Shown: positions 33,641 to 46,806 of the stretch, piece after piece
Layout of the letters: each line of letters begins with the position of its first letter
Position numbering within the stretch: position 1 is the first letter of the stretch
Assembly: GCA_011799875.1 (NCBI GenBank)
Contig: CM022298.1
Span: 291,342,366 to 291,406,365, forward strand
Source of the DNA: Thinopyrum elongatum
Taxonomy: Eukaryota > Streptophyta > Magnoliopsida > Poales > Poaceae
Reading direction: 5' to 3'
Length of the DNA: 64,000 bases
Made by a program: the position numbers and the translations under genes
Notes under the pieces: generated by a model
What the model was told of the DNA's origin: nothing
Seen by the model: only the letters and a program-made list of their open reading frames with translations
The model's database searches: none

Positions 33641-33764
33641 CATTTTTTTGTACTTTTTGTTATTATTTTTGAGAAAAATTGCAGTTAATTTTGTATAATC
33701 TATGTAAGGTATTTCAACTATACTTTTTTGATAGTTTTTGTCGAACTGTTTTGAGATCTTATTT

Positions 33765-33918
33765 GGGCTTTAGCCATTGGTTTTCTCCCACTAGTTAAGT
33801 TTTTTTGTTATTGTATTAAATTTTTGCTATTATTTTTAGTAACGGCCCTGAGATAGTGGGCTTTGCCCGTTTTTTTCTTCCACGACCGTGGGCTTTAGCC
33901 GTCGGTTTTCTCCCACTC
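33765..33918 (+). promoter_or_regulatory. Duplicated upstream motif of the peptidase gene
   Basis: GGGCTTTAGCC followed by ggttttctcccac occurs at 33765-33793 and again at 33890-33918, about 125 bp apart, ahead of a CT-rich leader. It probably lies in the promoter of the gene starting at 34395. Confidence 0.45.
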
Positions 33919-36900
33919 TCCTTTTAACCTCACCTCTCCTTTGTTCCCCTCCCCTCCCCTCGGTTCGTTATTTGCAATCGCTTCCTTCTTCGTTCCCCTC
34001 CTCTCCTCTTCGGCGCATAGAAGCTGCTTCTCCAGTTTCATCGTGGGAGCGTTGGCCAGCGAGTTGAACTCCAGGGGAAGCTCTGTGTGCCGTGTTGGTT
34101 CCTTTCCTCTGCCCTCGACTCCCCTCTTGTCCCCTTTTCTACTGATTTTCCTATATTCTAAGTTGTTGCTCTCCTGCTGTCTTAGGCTGGATTCGCTAGG
34201 GGAAGCTTTATTTGTGTGGTTTTTTCCGGCGAGGGGCTCGCAGGTCTCAGACTGGATTCGGTGGTGGAGTTTGTGTTTGGTGGTAAGAGTTTTGCTTCAT
34301 TGGCGTCCTTCATTTGTGAAATCGGTAAGAACCCTAAGATTTGGTCATGTCTCTTGCAGTTCTGGTTCGGCATATTTTAGGTTTGTAGATCTCGATGGGT
34401 ACGTCACCTAGTCCGAAGAATGTGGATGCAGGTAATTCATTGTGCTGAAACTTTTCTTTTTGTTTTGTTGTTGATCTTTTATCAGATCTGGTGCATAATA
34501 GGTTTTCAGTTGTATAGGTGTTGTTGTATGGACATTACAAGTTTTATGGATTTCGATAGTTGTTAATGTTGCCCTGGAATGTGTGGCATGTCTAGTTTTT
34601 AGGTCATTGTAACCTGCATACAGGTTGGAGTACTGATGACTATGTGTAGTTTGAACTGTTGTAGCGCCATCTGAATAGTTTGTAGTAGTCTGAGAAGAAC
34701 TACTAGGATGTTGAAAGAGTTGACATTTTGAAGTTTGGTGTGCGAGTTGTGGGGTTATATTATTTTATTGGTTGTTGTCATGTTCATGAACTGACGTGTT
34801 CTCATGTTTGTGCACTAGTATGGTTCATATAATTGAACTGATTGCTTATTCATGTATTTTCATATTTTTTCCCTTTTTGCTGATTATCATGTTGTTGCAG
34901 ATGTCGGAGTGCCGGTGCCTCCTAATTCTGGCAAATTAGACTGCTTTCAAGATCTTGTGAATATTATTTTTGAGATACCAAATCCTTTAGAAGAACTTGC
35001 GAGTGTTGCTGGTGTTTCTCTTTTATTTGCTCTTTTTTAACAGCCTTGCATACATAAAATGTGTTTACTTACCTCAGTTGTTGCTTTTGTTTGCGTCTGA
35101 TGCTATGCACCTTATTTTATTTGTCTCTGCAATGTTGATTGTTTTTAATTTATATTTGTGTGCTTATGTTTTTGTATTATGAAGTTAATGATAGCCATGC
35201 TGTTGCTGAGGACATTGCTGATGTTGTGAAAGATATTAATGATGTAAATTATTCTCTCAATTTTGGTGATGGTGATGGGAGCTTGCAGTTGTCTGTTACT
35301 CAGTCTCAGAGTGTGGATGGCACTGAGCCTGTTACTCAGGTTGAGGATGTTCATATGCAGTTACAGCTGGAGGACGAAAGGATAAGAAAGAAGAAGAGTG
35401 ATTTTCACAAGAGAAAGGAGTTGGAACGGCGTCGAAAGGTTGCTTGCGTGCAACCAAGTGCTACGGATGTTGCTCAAGCCGGAGATGATGAAGGTGGTGA
35501 CGAGGCCGTTGCAACTGGTCATGCTGGGTCTCATGGAACTGACATGCCTGTCAAGACGAACTTGTTGTAGACTCGATAGACGCAAGTGTTTCCTCGTGAT
35601 GCAGCTAAGGCAAAGAAAACTGTTTTTAAGAGGAAGATGGCAGATCCAAATCCTGATGGCACACAGAGGCGTAGCCCACGTGTGAAAGCTGCTTCCCAAC
35701 CCGATGATAGCAAAGCTGATGCATATAGTGTTGCTGTCAAAATTGGTCCAAGCACACTTGGTGGCTCCCCAGTTCGCCGGAATCCATGAGTTTTAGCAAA
35801 TAAGAAGCCTTCTTTGTCTCCTCTTCCGAAGCGCTCTTCGTTGAAGGAAAATAAGAAGCACAAAGTTCCTCTTGCAAAGGTGAACAAAGGTGTGAAGAAG
35901 CGTGCTCGTGTCGATGCTGAAGATCCTTCATTTGAGGGAGATGATATTGAAGTTAATTCTGAAGATGAATATGCAGTGGTATGTGTTTTTTTTTGTTTTT
36001 AATATTTGAAATTTTCTAGTTAGTGGCATTTTTTAATTATATTCCTTTGTTTTAGTCTTTGGTGAAGTAGGTGAGTGATTTACTGTGTTTATTAGTATTA
36101 GTCATGCACATTGGGCTTAATTATATTCGTAAAACAATATTTTTGTTTTGGGATAAGTGTTTGTACTGTATGTGACTTACTAGTTGTACTTCCATTAATT
36201 TAGTTGTGTCCAGGTTGGTATGGTGACCAGGTGAGTCTTGGTCATTGTTTGCATCACTTTTTTTGTGGTATTGGTTTTGGTCTTTTTTTTGTGGTACTGA
36301 AGTTGTTTTAATAGTTGAACTTGTGCAATCATTTTTTTCCTTATTGCCTTCATATGTTTCTTTTGTTTTTTATATTCATTGAATTAAGTCGTGCCTTCTT
36401 GATTTCATTTACAGCCTGCTAGCGTTAGGAGTCTGGTCAAGCCGGCGAGAGGCAATGAGGGAAAATTGCTGTGGATGAAGGTGACTTACAACGATTGAGT
36501 ATAACTATACGATGTTCGTTAAAAGAGATATATACTTGTGCTTGTTTGCTCGAGAGTCGCCATGTGGCCAGAGTTCATGCAGCTGGTTTTGGTTCTATCT
36601 TCGGATGGAAGGTGAAGTCTAACATTTCCCGCCCTTTGATGGGATTTTTGTACCTGAAGATAGATCTTGATACGATGACTCTTGATATGGGTGAGGCGAA
36701 TAAGAAGCTTCGCATCACTAGTGATGGCATACAATGGCTTTTTCGGTTCCCTCGTGGTGGTCGCTCTGCACCAAGGTCATCAGAGGACGGATATGATGAC
36801 ACTCTGATGAAGTTAAGGTCGGATCTTGGCATTAGCAGGAGCCAGGATATCAAGACGAAGGATTTGAGGGATAAGCTCAAGGTGCTTGTCAAGGATCCTA

Positions 36901-38338
36901 GTAAAGATGAACTTGCTCTACGAGTGTTCTTCATTATTGTGTTCATGAAAGTTGTGTTGCCTAGTGCGGCCACTCGTGTATCCAGAGAGGCAGCAATGTT
37001 TGAGGATCTCGTCATCGAGGACATGGCTAATATGGATTATTGCCAGCTGATGGTTGATGAGCTTAGAAGGGTTGTTGTCAGGTACCAAGATGGTGTTACC
37101 TTGGGGAAGGCAATCACAGGCTATGCTATAGGGCATGTACTAATGTACCTTGACTGCCTCATCCGTGGCAAGATTTCGGATGCTGACATGCGAGTCCCCC
37201 ACTTATGTTTCATGGATGAGGACAAACTTTCCGATCTGGCTGATGCAGATTTGATAAGAAAAAGGCAATGCAGACCCAAGGACTTGGGTGTTTGGGAAGC
37301 TTCCGGTGAGTTTTATTTCTATCGTGTCTTGCGGCCCTTTTATTTTTTTAGGTATAGCTGTTTTGTTGGAGTGAACATGTGTACTGCAGAGTTACCTGTT
37401 TAGATTTGTCTGTTCTTAAGCTTGTGAGATTTTATGTATGATCTTTAGTACTGTTGTGTCATATGTGGTTGAACTCAATCTCTTGTTCACATTACCTATT
37501 TGTAAACACTAATAAGTTGGCACTGCGAGTGAAAGCATGTTAGTACTAAGGATTTAAATCTGTTATTTAAATGTTATTTTTACCTGTGTGTTGCATTGAT
37601 TAACTAACTCTTTTTTCCCTTGTTCGTAGTGGAAAACTCAAGAGGAAGTTATCTTTTTCCGGGTCTATAAATGGCCACTCCTGGAGATGTCGTCTCAAGT
37701 TCCCAAGATTTCATCTCTGCATGATGAGTTAAGAGATGGTCGTAGTGTTGAGGGTGCTGGTTATGTCCCCCTGGCCCTAGTAAGGCTAGTACTTTGCAGA
37801 GGCAGAGTTTTGGTATCGATGTAGCTGTTTCTGCGTTGGAGTGCATTGAGCATATTATTTTTAATGTGCATTCTGAGCTGGAAAAGGTCCCAACTATAGT
37901 TGAGCGTCTGAGCTGTATTGATGGTATCCTTCCTGCCGGTCATCAATTTAATGCTGATGAAGCAGTGGACTATATTGAGATGGAGAGAATTTTAATTAGT
38001 GATATGCGTGATGGTGATGCTCAACTAATTCAGAGCTTAGTGCGTCTGTTGAACAATGTGAAGCGTTTCAAAACTATGCAAGACTCTCGCTGCAAGCCAT
38101 ATGAAGAAGGTGCTGATGTTGTTATCAAGCAGATGGAACAGGATGAGGCTACTTCCAGGAGGGCTGGTGATGATACTGAGGCTAATGTTTCTGACCACCA
38201 TATGAATGATGTCGGTTTGGAGTCCCCTATTCTTGAGGTGAGTCAGTCCTTGATCTTTGCATTTTTACTAGGTTGTTTTGCTGTCAGTAATGTAGTTGAA
38301 CTTGCTCATGTTCATTTGTTTATTTTTATGCAGGAGAC

Positions 38339-39730
38339 TGATGTCTACTACGCAACCTTCTTCTTGTAGACTCGTGTTGGGCCTCCAAGCGCAGAGTTTT
38401 GTAGGACAGTAGCAAATTTCCCTCAAGTGGATGACCTAAGGTCTATCAATCCGTGGGAGGCGTAGGATGAAGATGGTCTCTCTCAAACAACCCTGCAACC
38501 AAATAACAAAGAGTCTCTTGTGTCCCCAACACACCCAATACAATGGTAAATTGTATAGGTGCACTAGTTCGGCGAAGAGATGGTGATACAAGTGTAGTAT
38601 GGATAGTAGATATAGGTTTCTGTAATCTGAAAATATAAAAACAGCAAGGTAACTACTAACAAAGATGAGCGAAAACGGTATTGCAATGCTTGAAAACAAG
38701 GCCTAGGGTTCATACTTTCACTAGTGCAAGTTCTCTCAACAATGATAACATAATTTGATCACATAACAATCCCTCAACGTGCAACAAAGAATCACTACAA
38801 AGTTTCTATCGGAGAATGTAGGATGAAAACGTGCATCAACCCCTATGCATAGATTACCCCAATGTCACCTCGGGAATCCGCGAGTTGAGTGCCAAAACAT
38901 ACATCAAGTGCATCAATAGAACATCCCATTGTCACCACAGATATCCCATCGCAAGACATACATCAAGTGTTCTCAAATCCAATACTCATTCCAACATAAC
39001 GAAACCTCAAAGAGCAAGACTCAATTCATCACAAGAAGGTATAGGGGGAGAAACACCATATGATTCATCTATAATAACAAAGCTCGTGGTACATCAAGAT
39101 CGTGCCAAATCAAGAACACGAGAGAGAGAGAGAGAGAGATCAAACACATCACTACTAGTACATACCCTCAGCCCCGAGGGTGAACTACTCCCTCCTCATC
39201 ATGGAGACCGCCGGGATGATGAAGATGGCCACCGGTGATGGTTTCCCCCTCCGGCAAGGTGCCGGAACGGGCTCCCGATTGTTTTTTCGTGGCTACAGAA
39301 ACTTGCGGCGGCGGAACTTCCGATCTAGGTTTCTTTTCGGGGGTTTCTGGATTTATAGGAATTTTTGGCGTCGGTCTCACGTCAGAGGGACGCTCGAGGG
39401 GGCCACAAGCCAGGGGGTGCGCCCTAGGGGGGCACCCCCTAGGCTTGTGGACTCCTCGTCCACCTCCTGGCCTGGCTCCGGTACTCCGTGGTCTTCTTTT
39501 GGCCCATAAAAATTCATCGTAAAGTTTCAGTTCGTTTGGACTCCGTTTGATATTCCTTTTCTGTAAAACTCAAAAACAAGGAAAAAACAGAAACTGGCAC
39601 TGGGCTCTAAGTTAATAGGTTAGTCCCAAAAATAATATAAAATAGTATATTAATGCATATAAAACATCCAAAACAGATAATATAATAACATGGAACAATC
39701 AAAAATTATAGATACGTTGGAGACGTATCA
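38339..39730 (-). repeat. 3' LTR (minus orientation)
   Basis: Read on the minus strand it begins TGATACGTCTCCAACGTATC and has a TATAAATCC box (plus 39349-39357). A short GA microsatellite lies at 39122-39140. Confidence 0.9.
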
Positions 39731-42700
39731 AGCATCCCCAAGCTTAATTCCTGCTCGTCCTCGAGTGATTAAATGATAAAAATAGAATTTTTGACGTGGA
39801 ATGCTACCTAACATATTTATCAATGCAATTTTATTTATTGTGGCATGAATATTCAGATCCATATGATTCAAAACAAAAGTTTAATATTGACATAAAAACA
39901 ATAATACTTCAAGCATACTAACAAATCAATCATGTTTTATCAAAATAACATGGCCAAAGAAAGTTATCCCTACAAAATCATATAGTCTGGCTATGCTCCA
40001 TCTTCATCACACAAAGTATTAAATCATGCACAACCCCGATGACAAGCCAAGCAATTGTTTCATACTTTTGATGTTCTCAAACTTTTTCAACTTCACGCAA
40101 TACATGAGCGTGAGCCATGGATATAGCACTATAGGTGGAATAGAATAGGGTGGTTGTGGAGAAGACAAAAGAAGGAGATAGTCTCACATCAACTAGGCGT
40201 ATTAACGGGCTATGGAGATGCCCATAAATAGATATCAATGTGAGTGAGTAGGGATTGCCATGCAACGGATGCACTAGAGCTATAAGTGTATGAAAGCTCA
40301 AAAAGAAACTAAGTGGGTGTGCATCCAACTTGCTTGCTCATGAAGACCTAGGGAAATTTGAGGAAGCCCATCATTGGAATATACAAGCCAAGTTCTATAA
40401 TGAAAAATTCCCACTAGTATATGAAAGTGACAAAATAGGAGACTCTCTATCATGAAGATCATGGTGCTACTTTGAAGCACAAGTGTGGAAAAAGGATAGT
40501 AGCATTGCCCCTTCTGTCTTTTCTCTCATTTTTTTATTTTGGGCTCTTTGGCCTTTGTTTTTCTTTCTTTTTTTCTCTTTTTTTTTATTCGTCCGGAGTC
40601 TCATCCCGACTTGTGGGGGAATCATAGTCTCCATCATCCTTTCCTCGCATGGGATAATGCTCTAATAATGATGATCATCACACTTTTATTTACTTACAAC
40701 TCAAGAATTACAACTCAATTCTAGAACAAAATATGACTCTATATGGATGCCTCCGGTGGTGTACCGGGATGTGCAATGACTCAAGAGTGACATGTATAAA
40801 AAATATGAATGGTGGCTTTGCCACAAATACAATGTCAACTTACATGATCATGCAAGGCAATATGACAATGATGAAGCGTGTCATAATAAATGGAACGGTG
40901 GAAGTTGCATGGCAATATATCTCGGAATGGCTATGGAAATGCCATAATAGGTAGGTAAGGTGGCTGTTTTGAGGAAGATATATGGTGGGTTTATTGCACC
41001 GGCGAAAGTTGCGCGGTACTAGAGAGGCTAGCAATGGTGGAAGGGTGAGAGTGCGTATAATCCATGGACTCAACATTAGTCATAAAGAACTCACATACTT
41101 ATTGCAAAAGTCTATTAGCTATCGAAACAAAGTACTAAACGCATGCTCCTAGGGGGATAGATTGCTAGGAAAAGGCCATCGCTCGTCCCCGACCGCCACT
41201 CATAAGGAAGACAATCAAAGAATAAATCATGCTCCGACTTCATCACATCACGGTTCACCATACGTGCATACTACAGGAATCACAAACTTTAACACAAGTA
41301 CTTCTACCAATCCAAAATTACTCACTAGCATGACTCTAATATCACCATCTTTATATCTCAAAACAAATGCAAGGAATCAAACTTCTCATAGTATTCAATG
41401 CACTTTATATGAAAGTTTTTATTATATCCCTCTTGGATGCCCATCATATTAGGACTAAATTCATAACCTAAGCAAATTGCCATACTATTTAAGACTCTCA
41501 AAATAATATAAGTGAAGCATGAGAGTTCATCAATTTCTTCAAAATAAAACCACCGTTGTGCTCTAAAAAAATATAAGTGAAGCACTAGAGCAACTGACAA
41601 ACTACTCCAAAAAGATATAAGTGAGGATCAATGAGTAGTCAGATAATTATGTAGCTGTGTGAGGACTCTCTCTCATTTAAAATTTTAGATCTTAATATTT
41701 TATTCAAACAGCAAGAAAAACAAAATAAAATGACATTCTAAAAATATCACACATCATGTGAAGAACCAAAAACTTAGGCTCAACCGATACTAACTGATAA
41801 TTCTTGATGAAGAAAGGTGGGATGCCTACCGGGGCATCCCCAAGCTTAGATGCTTGAGACTTCTTGAAATATTGTATTGGGATGCCTTGGGCATCCCCAA
41901 GCTTGAGCTTTTGTGTCTCCTTAATTCCTTTTATATCACGGTTTCCCTAAATCTTAAAAACTTCATCCACACAAAACTCAACAAGAACTCGTGAGATAAG
42001 TTAGTATAAATCAAGTGCAAAACCTTATAATTCTCTAATGTAGCAAATCACTAAAATTATTATTTGACATTGCATACTAAATGCCTCTGCATATTTAATA
42101 CTCCTATCCTCAAATAGAATCATTAAACAAGCAAACATATGCAAACAATGCAAACATAACAGCAATCTGTCAAAACAGGATAGTCTGTAAAGAGTGCAAC
42201 TGTACTCATACTTCCCTAACTTAAAAATTTCTAAAAAATTACTACACTGTATAAAATTTGTTGGTACTCATTGTGCAAAAATTTCAAGATTTTATCATGT
42301 TCTGACTTTCCAGAAGAATTCATACAGCGATAGAAAACTTTCTGTTTTCAAAACAGCAACATATAGACTTGCAAAATAAGCATGGTAAAGGCTATACTTG
42401 ACACATTTATTGAAATAAAAGATGCAAAACATTACTCTAAATAACAGCAAGCAAATCTAAACAAAATAAAATGACACTCCAAGCAAAACACATATCATGT
42501 GGTGAATAAAAATATAGCCTCAAGTAAATTTACCGATGGATTGAAGACAAAAGAGGGGATGCCATCCGGGGAATCCCCAAGCTTAGATGCTTGGTTGTCC
42601 TTGAATATTACCTTGGGGTGCCTTGGGCATCCCCAAGCTTAGGCTCTTGCCACTCCTTATTCCATAGTCCATCAAATCTTTATCCAAAACTTGAAAACTT

Positions 42701-43451
42701 CACAACACAAAACTCAACAGAAAACTCGTAAGCTCCGTTAGTATAATAAAACAAATCATTCACTTTGGTACTGTCAAGACAAGATTCATAATTTCCTCAC
42801 ATGATTCCTACTTTACCCTATCATTTCTACAATTTATATTAAGCAATATAAGCCATAGAAACTAGAAAACAAGCAAACTATGCATCAAAAACAAAATCTG
42901 TCAATAACAGAACAGTACGTAAAGATCGGAATTAAGGTCATACTTATGTAACTCTAAAAATTCTGAAAAGTTAGTAAAACGTATAAAATTTGTATATCAA
43001 TCCTCTGTAAAAAATTAAGAGTTTTTCCACATTCCAGTAAAAGATACGAATTTCTGTACTGGACGCAAAAGTTTCTGTTTTTGCACATAATCAAGTCAAC
43101 TATCATCCACACTATCCCAAAGGCTTTACTTGGCACTTTATTCAAACAAAAGATATAAAACATGATTAATACAGTAGCCTAATCATGTTAACACAGAAAA
43201 ACAGTAGGGTTAAATGTTGGGTTGTCTCCCAACAAGCGCTTTTCTTTAATGCCTTTTAGCTAGGCATGATGATTTCAATGATGCTCACATAAAAGATAAG
43301 AATTGAAACATAATGGAAGCATCATGAAGCATATGACTAGCACATTTAAGTCTAACCCGCTTCCTATGCATAGGTATTTTGTGAGCAAACAAATTATGGG
43401 AACATGAATCAACTAGTATAGGAAGATAAAACAAGCATAACTTCAAAACTT
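39731..43451. other. Non-coding interior with repeated polypurine-like motifs
   Basis: The tract agcatccccaagctt beside the 3' LTR (39731-39745) is the likely polypurine tract. The same gcatccccaagctt core recurs near 41838, 41891, 42571, 42628 and again at 44041, often beside a gggatgcc-type text. No gene is seen. Confidence 0.65.
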
Positions 43452-44246
43452 TCAACACATAGAGAGGAAACTTGATATTATTGCAATTCTACAAGCATAT
43501 ATTCCTCCCTCATAATAATTTTCAGTAGCATCATGAATGAATTCAACAATATAACTATCACATAAAGCATTCTTTTCATGATCCACAAGCATAGAAATTT
43601 TATTACTCTCCACATAAGCAAATTTCTTCTCATGAATAGTAGTGGGAGCAAACTCAACAAAATAACTATAATGTGAGGCATAATCCAATTGAAAATTAAA
43701 ATCATGATGACAAGCTTCATGGTTATCATTATTCTTTATATCATACATGTCATCACAATAATCATCATAGATAGCAACTTTGATCTCATAATCAATTGGA
43801 ACCTCTTCCAAAATAGTGGAATCATTACTAAATGAAGTCATGACCTCTCCAAATCCACTTTTATCATTATAATAAGATTCAACACCCTCCAAAATGGTGG
43901 GATCATTAGTACCTAGAGTTGACACTCTTCCAAACCCACTTTCATCAACATAATCATCATAAATCGGTGGCATGCTATCATCATAATAAATATTCTCATC
44001 AAAACTTGGGGGACTAAAAATATCATCTTCACCCAACATAGCATCCCCAAGCTTGTGGCTTTGCATATCATTAGCATCATGGATATTCAAAGAACTCATA
44101 CCAACAACATTGCAATCATGCTCATCATTCAAAAATTTAGTGCCAAACATTTTATAGACTTCTTCTTCTAACACTTGAGCACAATTTTCCTTTCCATCAT
44201 TTCCACGAAAGACATTAAAAAGATGAAGCATATGAGGCAACCTCAA
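43452..44246 (-). CDS. Single ORF of the non-autonomous element, 264 residues, unknown
   Basis: The frame begins MRLPHMLHLFNVFRGNDGKE, about 165 bp inside the primer site, and is open to its stop at 43452. The product is very acidic, rich in Asp, Tyr and Asn, with two imperfect copies of a unit SGFGxV...NDxTILEgV (about residues 102-150) and a His-rich patch near NHEACHHDFNF. No capsid, zinc knuckle, protease or polymerase motif is visible. An uninterrupted ORF in an otherwise gene-free element hints at a role in packaging or replication in trans, but that is speculation. It is the only coding unit of the element. Confidence 0.55.
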   Translation of the reverse strand: MRLPHMLHLFNVFRGNDGKENCAQVLEEEVYKMFGTKFLNDEHDCNVVGMSSLNIHDANDMQSHKLGDAMLGEDDIFSPPSFDENIYYDDSMPPIYDDYVDESGFGRVSTLGTNDPTILEGVESYYNDKSGFGEVMTSFSNDSTILEEVPIDYEIKVAIYDDYCDDMYDIKNNDNHEACHHDFNFQLDYASHYSYFVEFAPTTIHEKKFAYVESNKISMLVDHEKNALCDSYIVEFIHDATENYYEGGIYACRIAIISSFLSMC

Positions 44247-44348
44247 TTCTATTTTTTTGTAGTTTTATTTTATAGACTAAACTAGTGATAAACAAGAAAC
44301 TAAAAGATTCAATTGCAAGATCTAAAGATATACCTTCAAGCACTCACC

Positions 44349-44366
44349 TCCCCGGCAACGACGCCA
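44349..44366 (-). other. Second, one-mismatch copy of the tRNA-Asp primer site
   Basis: A 62-bp tandem duplication repeats ctccccggcaacgacgccag with the following aaaagagctt, giving a second primer-site-like segment. Confidence 0.8.
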
Positions 44367-44410
44367 GAAAAGAGCTTTGTTGATGGGATGTGAGTGCCAC
44401 TTACCTAGCC

Positions 44411-44428
44411 TCCCCGGCAACGGCGCCA
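44411..44428 (-). other. Primer binding site, tRNA-Asp
   Basis: On the minus strand TGGCGCCGTTGCCGGGGA is a perfect complement to the plant tRNA-Asp 3' end, 10 bp inside the 5' LTR. Confidence 0.9.
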
Positions 44429-44438
44429 GAAAAGAGCT

Positions 44439-45823
44439 TGATGTCTACTACGCAACCTTCTTCTTGTAGACCCGTGTTGGGCCTCCAAGCGCAGAGTTTT
44501 GTAGGACAGTAGCAAATTTCCCTCAAGTGGATGACCTAAGGTCTATCAATCCATGGGAGGCGTAGGATGAAGATGGTCTCTCTCAAACAACCCTGCAACC
44601 AAATAACAAAGAGTCTCTTGTGTCCCCAACACACCCAATACAATGATAAATTGTATAGGTGCACTAGTTCGGCGAAGAAATGGTGATACAAGTGTAGTAT
44701 GGATAGTATATATAGGTTTTTGTAATCTGAAAATATAAAAACAGCAAGGTAACTAGTAACAAAGGTGAGCGAAAACGGTATTGCAGTGCTTGAAAACAAG
44801 GCCTAGGGTTCATACTTTCACTAGTGCAAGTTCTCTCAACAATGATAACATAATTGGATCACATAACAATCCCTCAACGTGCAACAAAGAATCACTCCAA
44901 AGTTTCTATCGGAGAACATAGGACAAAAACATGCATCAACCCCTATGCATAGATTACCCCAATGTCACCTCGGGAATCCGCGAGTTGAGTGCCAAAACAT
45001 ACATCAAGTGCATCAGTAGAACATCCCATTGTCACCACAGATATCCCATCGCAAGACATACATCAAGTGTTCTCAAATCCAATACTCAATCCAACATAAC
45101 GAAACCTCAAAGAGCAAGACTCAATTCATCACAAGAAGGTAGATGGGGAGAAACACCATATGATTCAACTATAATAACAAAGCTCGCGGTACATCAAGAT
45201 CATGCCAAATCAAGAACATGAGAGAGAGAGAGAGAGATCAAACACATAGCTACTGGTACATACCCTCAGCTCTGAGGGTGAATTACTCCCTCTCATCATG
45301 GAGACCGCCGGGATGATGAAGATGGCCACCGGTGATGGTTTCTCCCTCCGACAGGGTGCCGAAATGGGCTCCCGATCGGTTTTTTGTGGCTACAGAGGCT
45401 TGCGGCGGCGGAACTTCTGATCTAAGTTTCTTTTCGGGGGTTTCTGGATTTATAGGAATTTTTGGCGTCGGTCTCATGTCAGGGGGACGCTCGAGGGGCC
45501 CACAAGCCAGGGGGCGCGCCCTAGGGGGGGCCTAGGCTTGTGGACTCCTTGTCCACCTCCTGGCCTGGCTCCAGTACTCCGTGGTCTTCTTTTGGCCCAT
45601 AAAAATTCATCATAAAGTTTCAGCTCGTTTGGACTCCGTTTGATATTCCTTTTCTATAAAACTCAAAAACAAGGAAAAAACAAAAACTGGCACTGGGCTC
45701 TAGGTTAATAGATTAGTCCCAAAAATAATATAAAATAGCATATTAATGCATATAAAATATCCAAAACAGATAATATAATAACATGGAACAATAAAAAATT
45801 ATAGATACGTTGGAGACGTATCA
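44439..45823 (-). repeat. 5' LTR (minus orientation)
   Basis: Matches 38339-39730; shorter by 7 bp. TATA box equivalent at plus 45448-45456. Confidence 0.9.
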
Positions 45824-46647
45824 GAGACCAGTCATGGTGTTGAGGGTGTTGTTGAGTGTGGAGTTAACGATTCATCTACTGATAAGAGCAATGTTATTTT
45901 TATTTTTTATTGTGTTTAGAAAGATTCTTGAATTTTCATGCGCACCACTGTGCCTTACATGTTCATTTTTCTTTGCCACATCGTTAAGAATTGTAGGTGA
46001 TATCTACCTTTTGTTAGTGTAGTTTAACTTTTTCTGTGTTGTTGCTAATAAGAGCATTGTTTTTGCTTTATTACTATGAATCAGGATCCTGTTGTTGGTG
46101 ATAAGCCTTGTTCGCCCATCTGTGATGTTCCTTTAAATTTTAGCCGCAGCAACATCGATGATGTTGCTGTGGATGCTACTAAGGTTTGTTTTGTGTGCTT
46201 GCATTAATTTTATATGCAACTTTCACTGTTGTTTCTTGTAGCTGCAAAAGTTAGTCTGTGCACCTCTTGCGAGTTTTTTTGGTTGTTAGTTTTGCTTATT
46301 TTCTTCACTGTCTGAATTTTTTTTTTCAGATGGCTGATGTTGAGCGCGAGGTGGCCGTTACTGTTGGACCAGATGCTTGTGCGGTTCCATTTAGCAGTGG
46401 TTGCGATGTTGGTGGCAAAGTTGCTGATGAGGATGTTGGTGCTGCCAGCATACTTCATGCCAAATCCTATGGTGTTGGTATTGCTGAGAATGATAATGGT
46501 TCTGATTCTGAAGAGGTGCCGCCAAAAAATTTCCCGCCTGGAGGGCTTGACTACAGTGATGCATTGGAAGACGCCGACGTGTCTAGCGTGGAGGAGGTGC
46601 CATCTGAGGATGATGATTTAATTCTGTAGATTTCTTCTGGCCCCTTG

Positions 46648-46806
46648 ACATGGGAGGCGCTCCTGTCGTCCCAGGATTTTCTATCTTCAGACCCTGAAAG
46701 CGCAGGCATATTGCTGTCATCACAGGATCTTCCGTCGTCAAACCCTGAAAGCGCGGGCATATTGCTGTCGTCACAGGATCTTCCGTCGTCAAACCCTGAA
46801 AGTGAA
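46648..46806 (+). repeat. 51-bp (17-residue) coding repeat
   Basis: The unit SAGILLSSQDLPSSNPE repeats about 2.6 times within a peptidase-gene exon. The last two copies are nearly identical at DNA level. Confidence 0.8.

Larger units (their letters stand above)
38339..45823 (-). mobile_element. LTR retrotransposon without gag-pol, target duplication GAGAC
   Basis: LTRs at 38339-39730 and 44439-45823 (1392 and 1385 bp) carry TG/CA ends. GAGAC flanks both sides (38334-38338, 45824-45828). The primer site next to the right LTR reads as tRNA-Asp on the minus strand, so the element runs right to left. The interior (4.7 kb) has no gag, protease, polymerase or integrase, only one long ORF of unknown role. 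It must depend on another element for movement. The tRNA-Asp primer links it to gypsy elements. LTR differences are few, so insertion was fairly recent. Confidence 0.9.
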
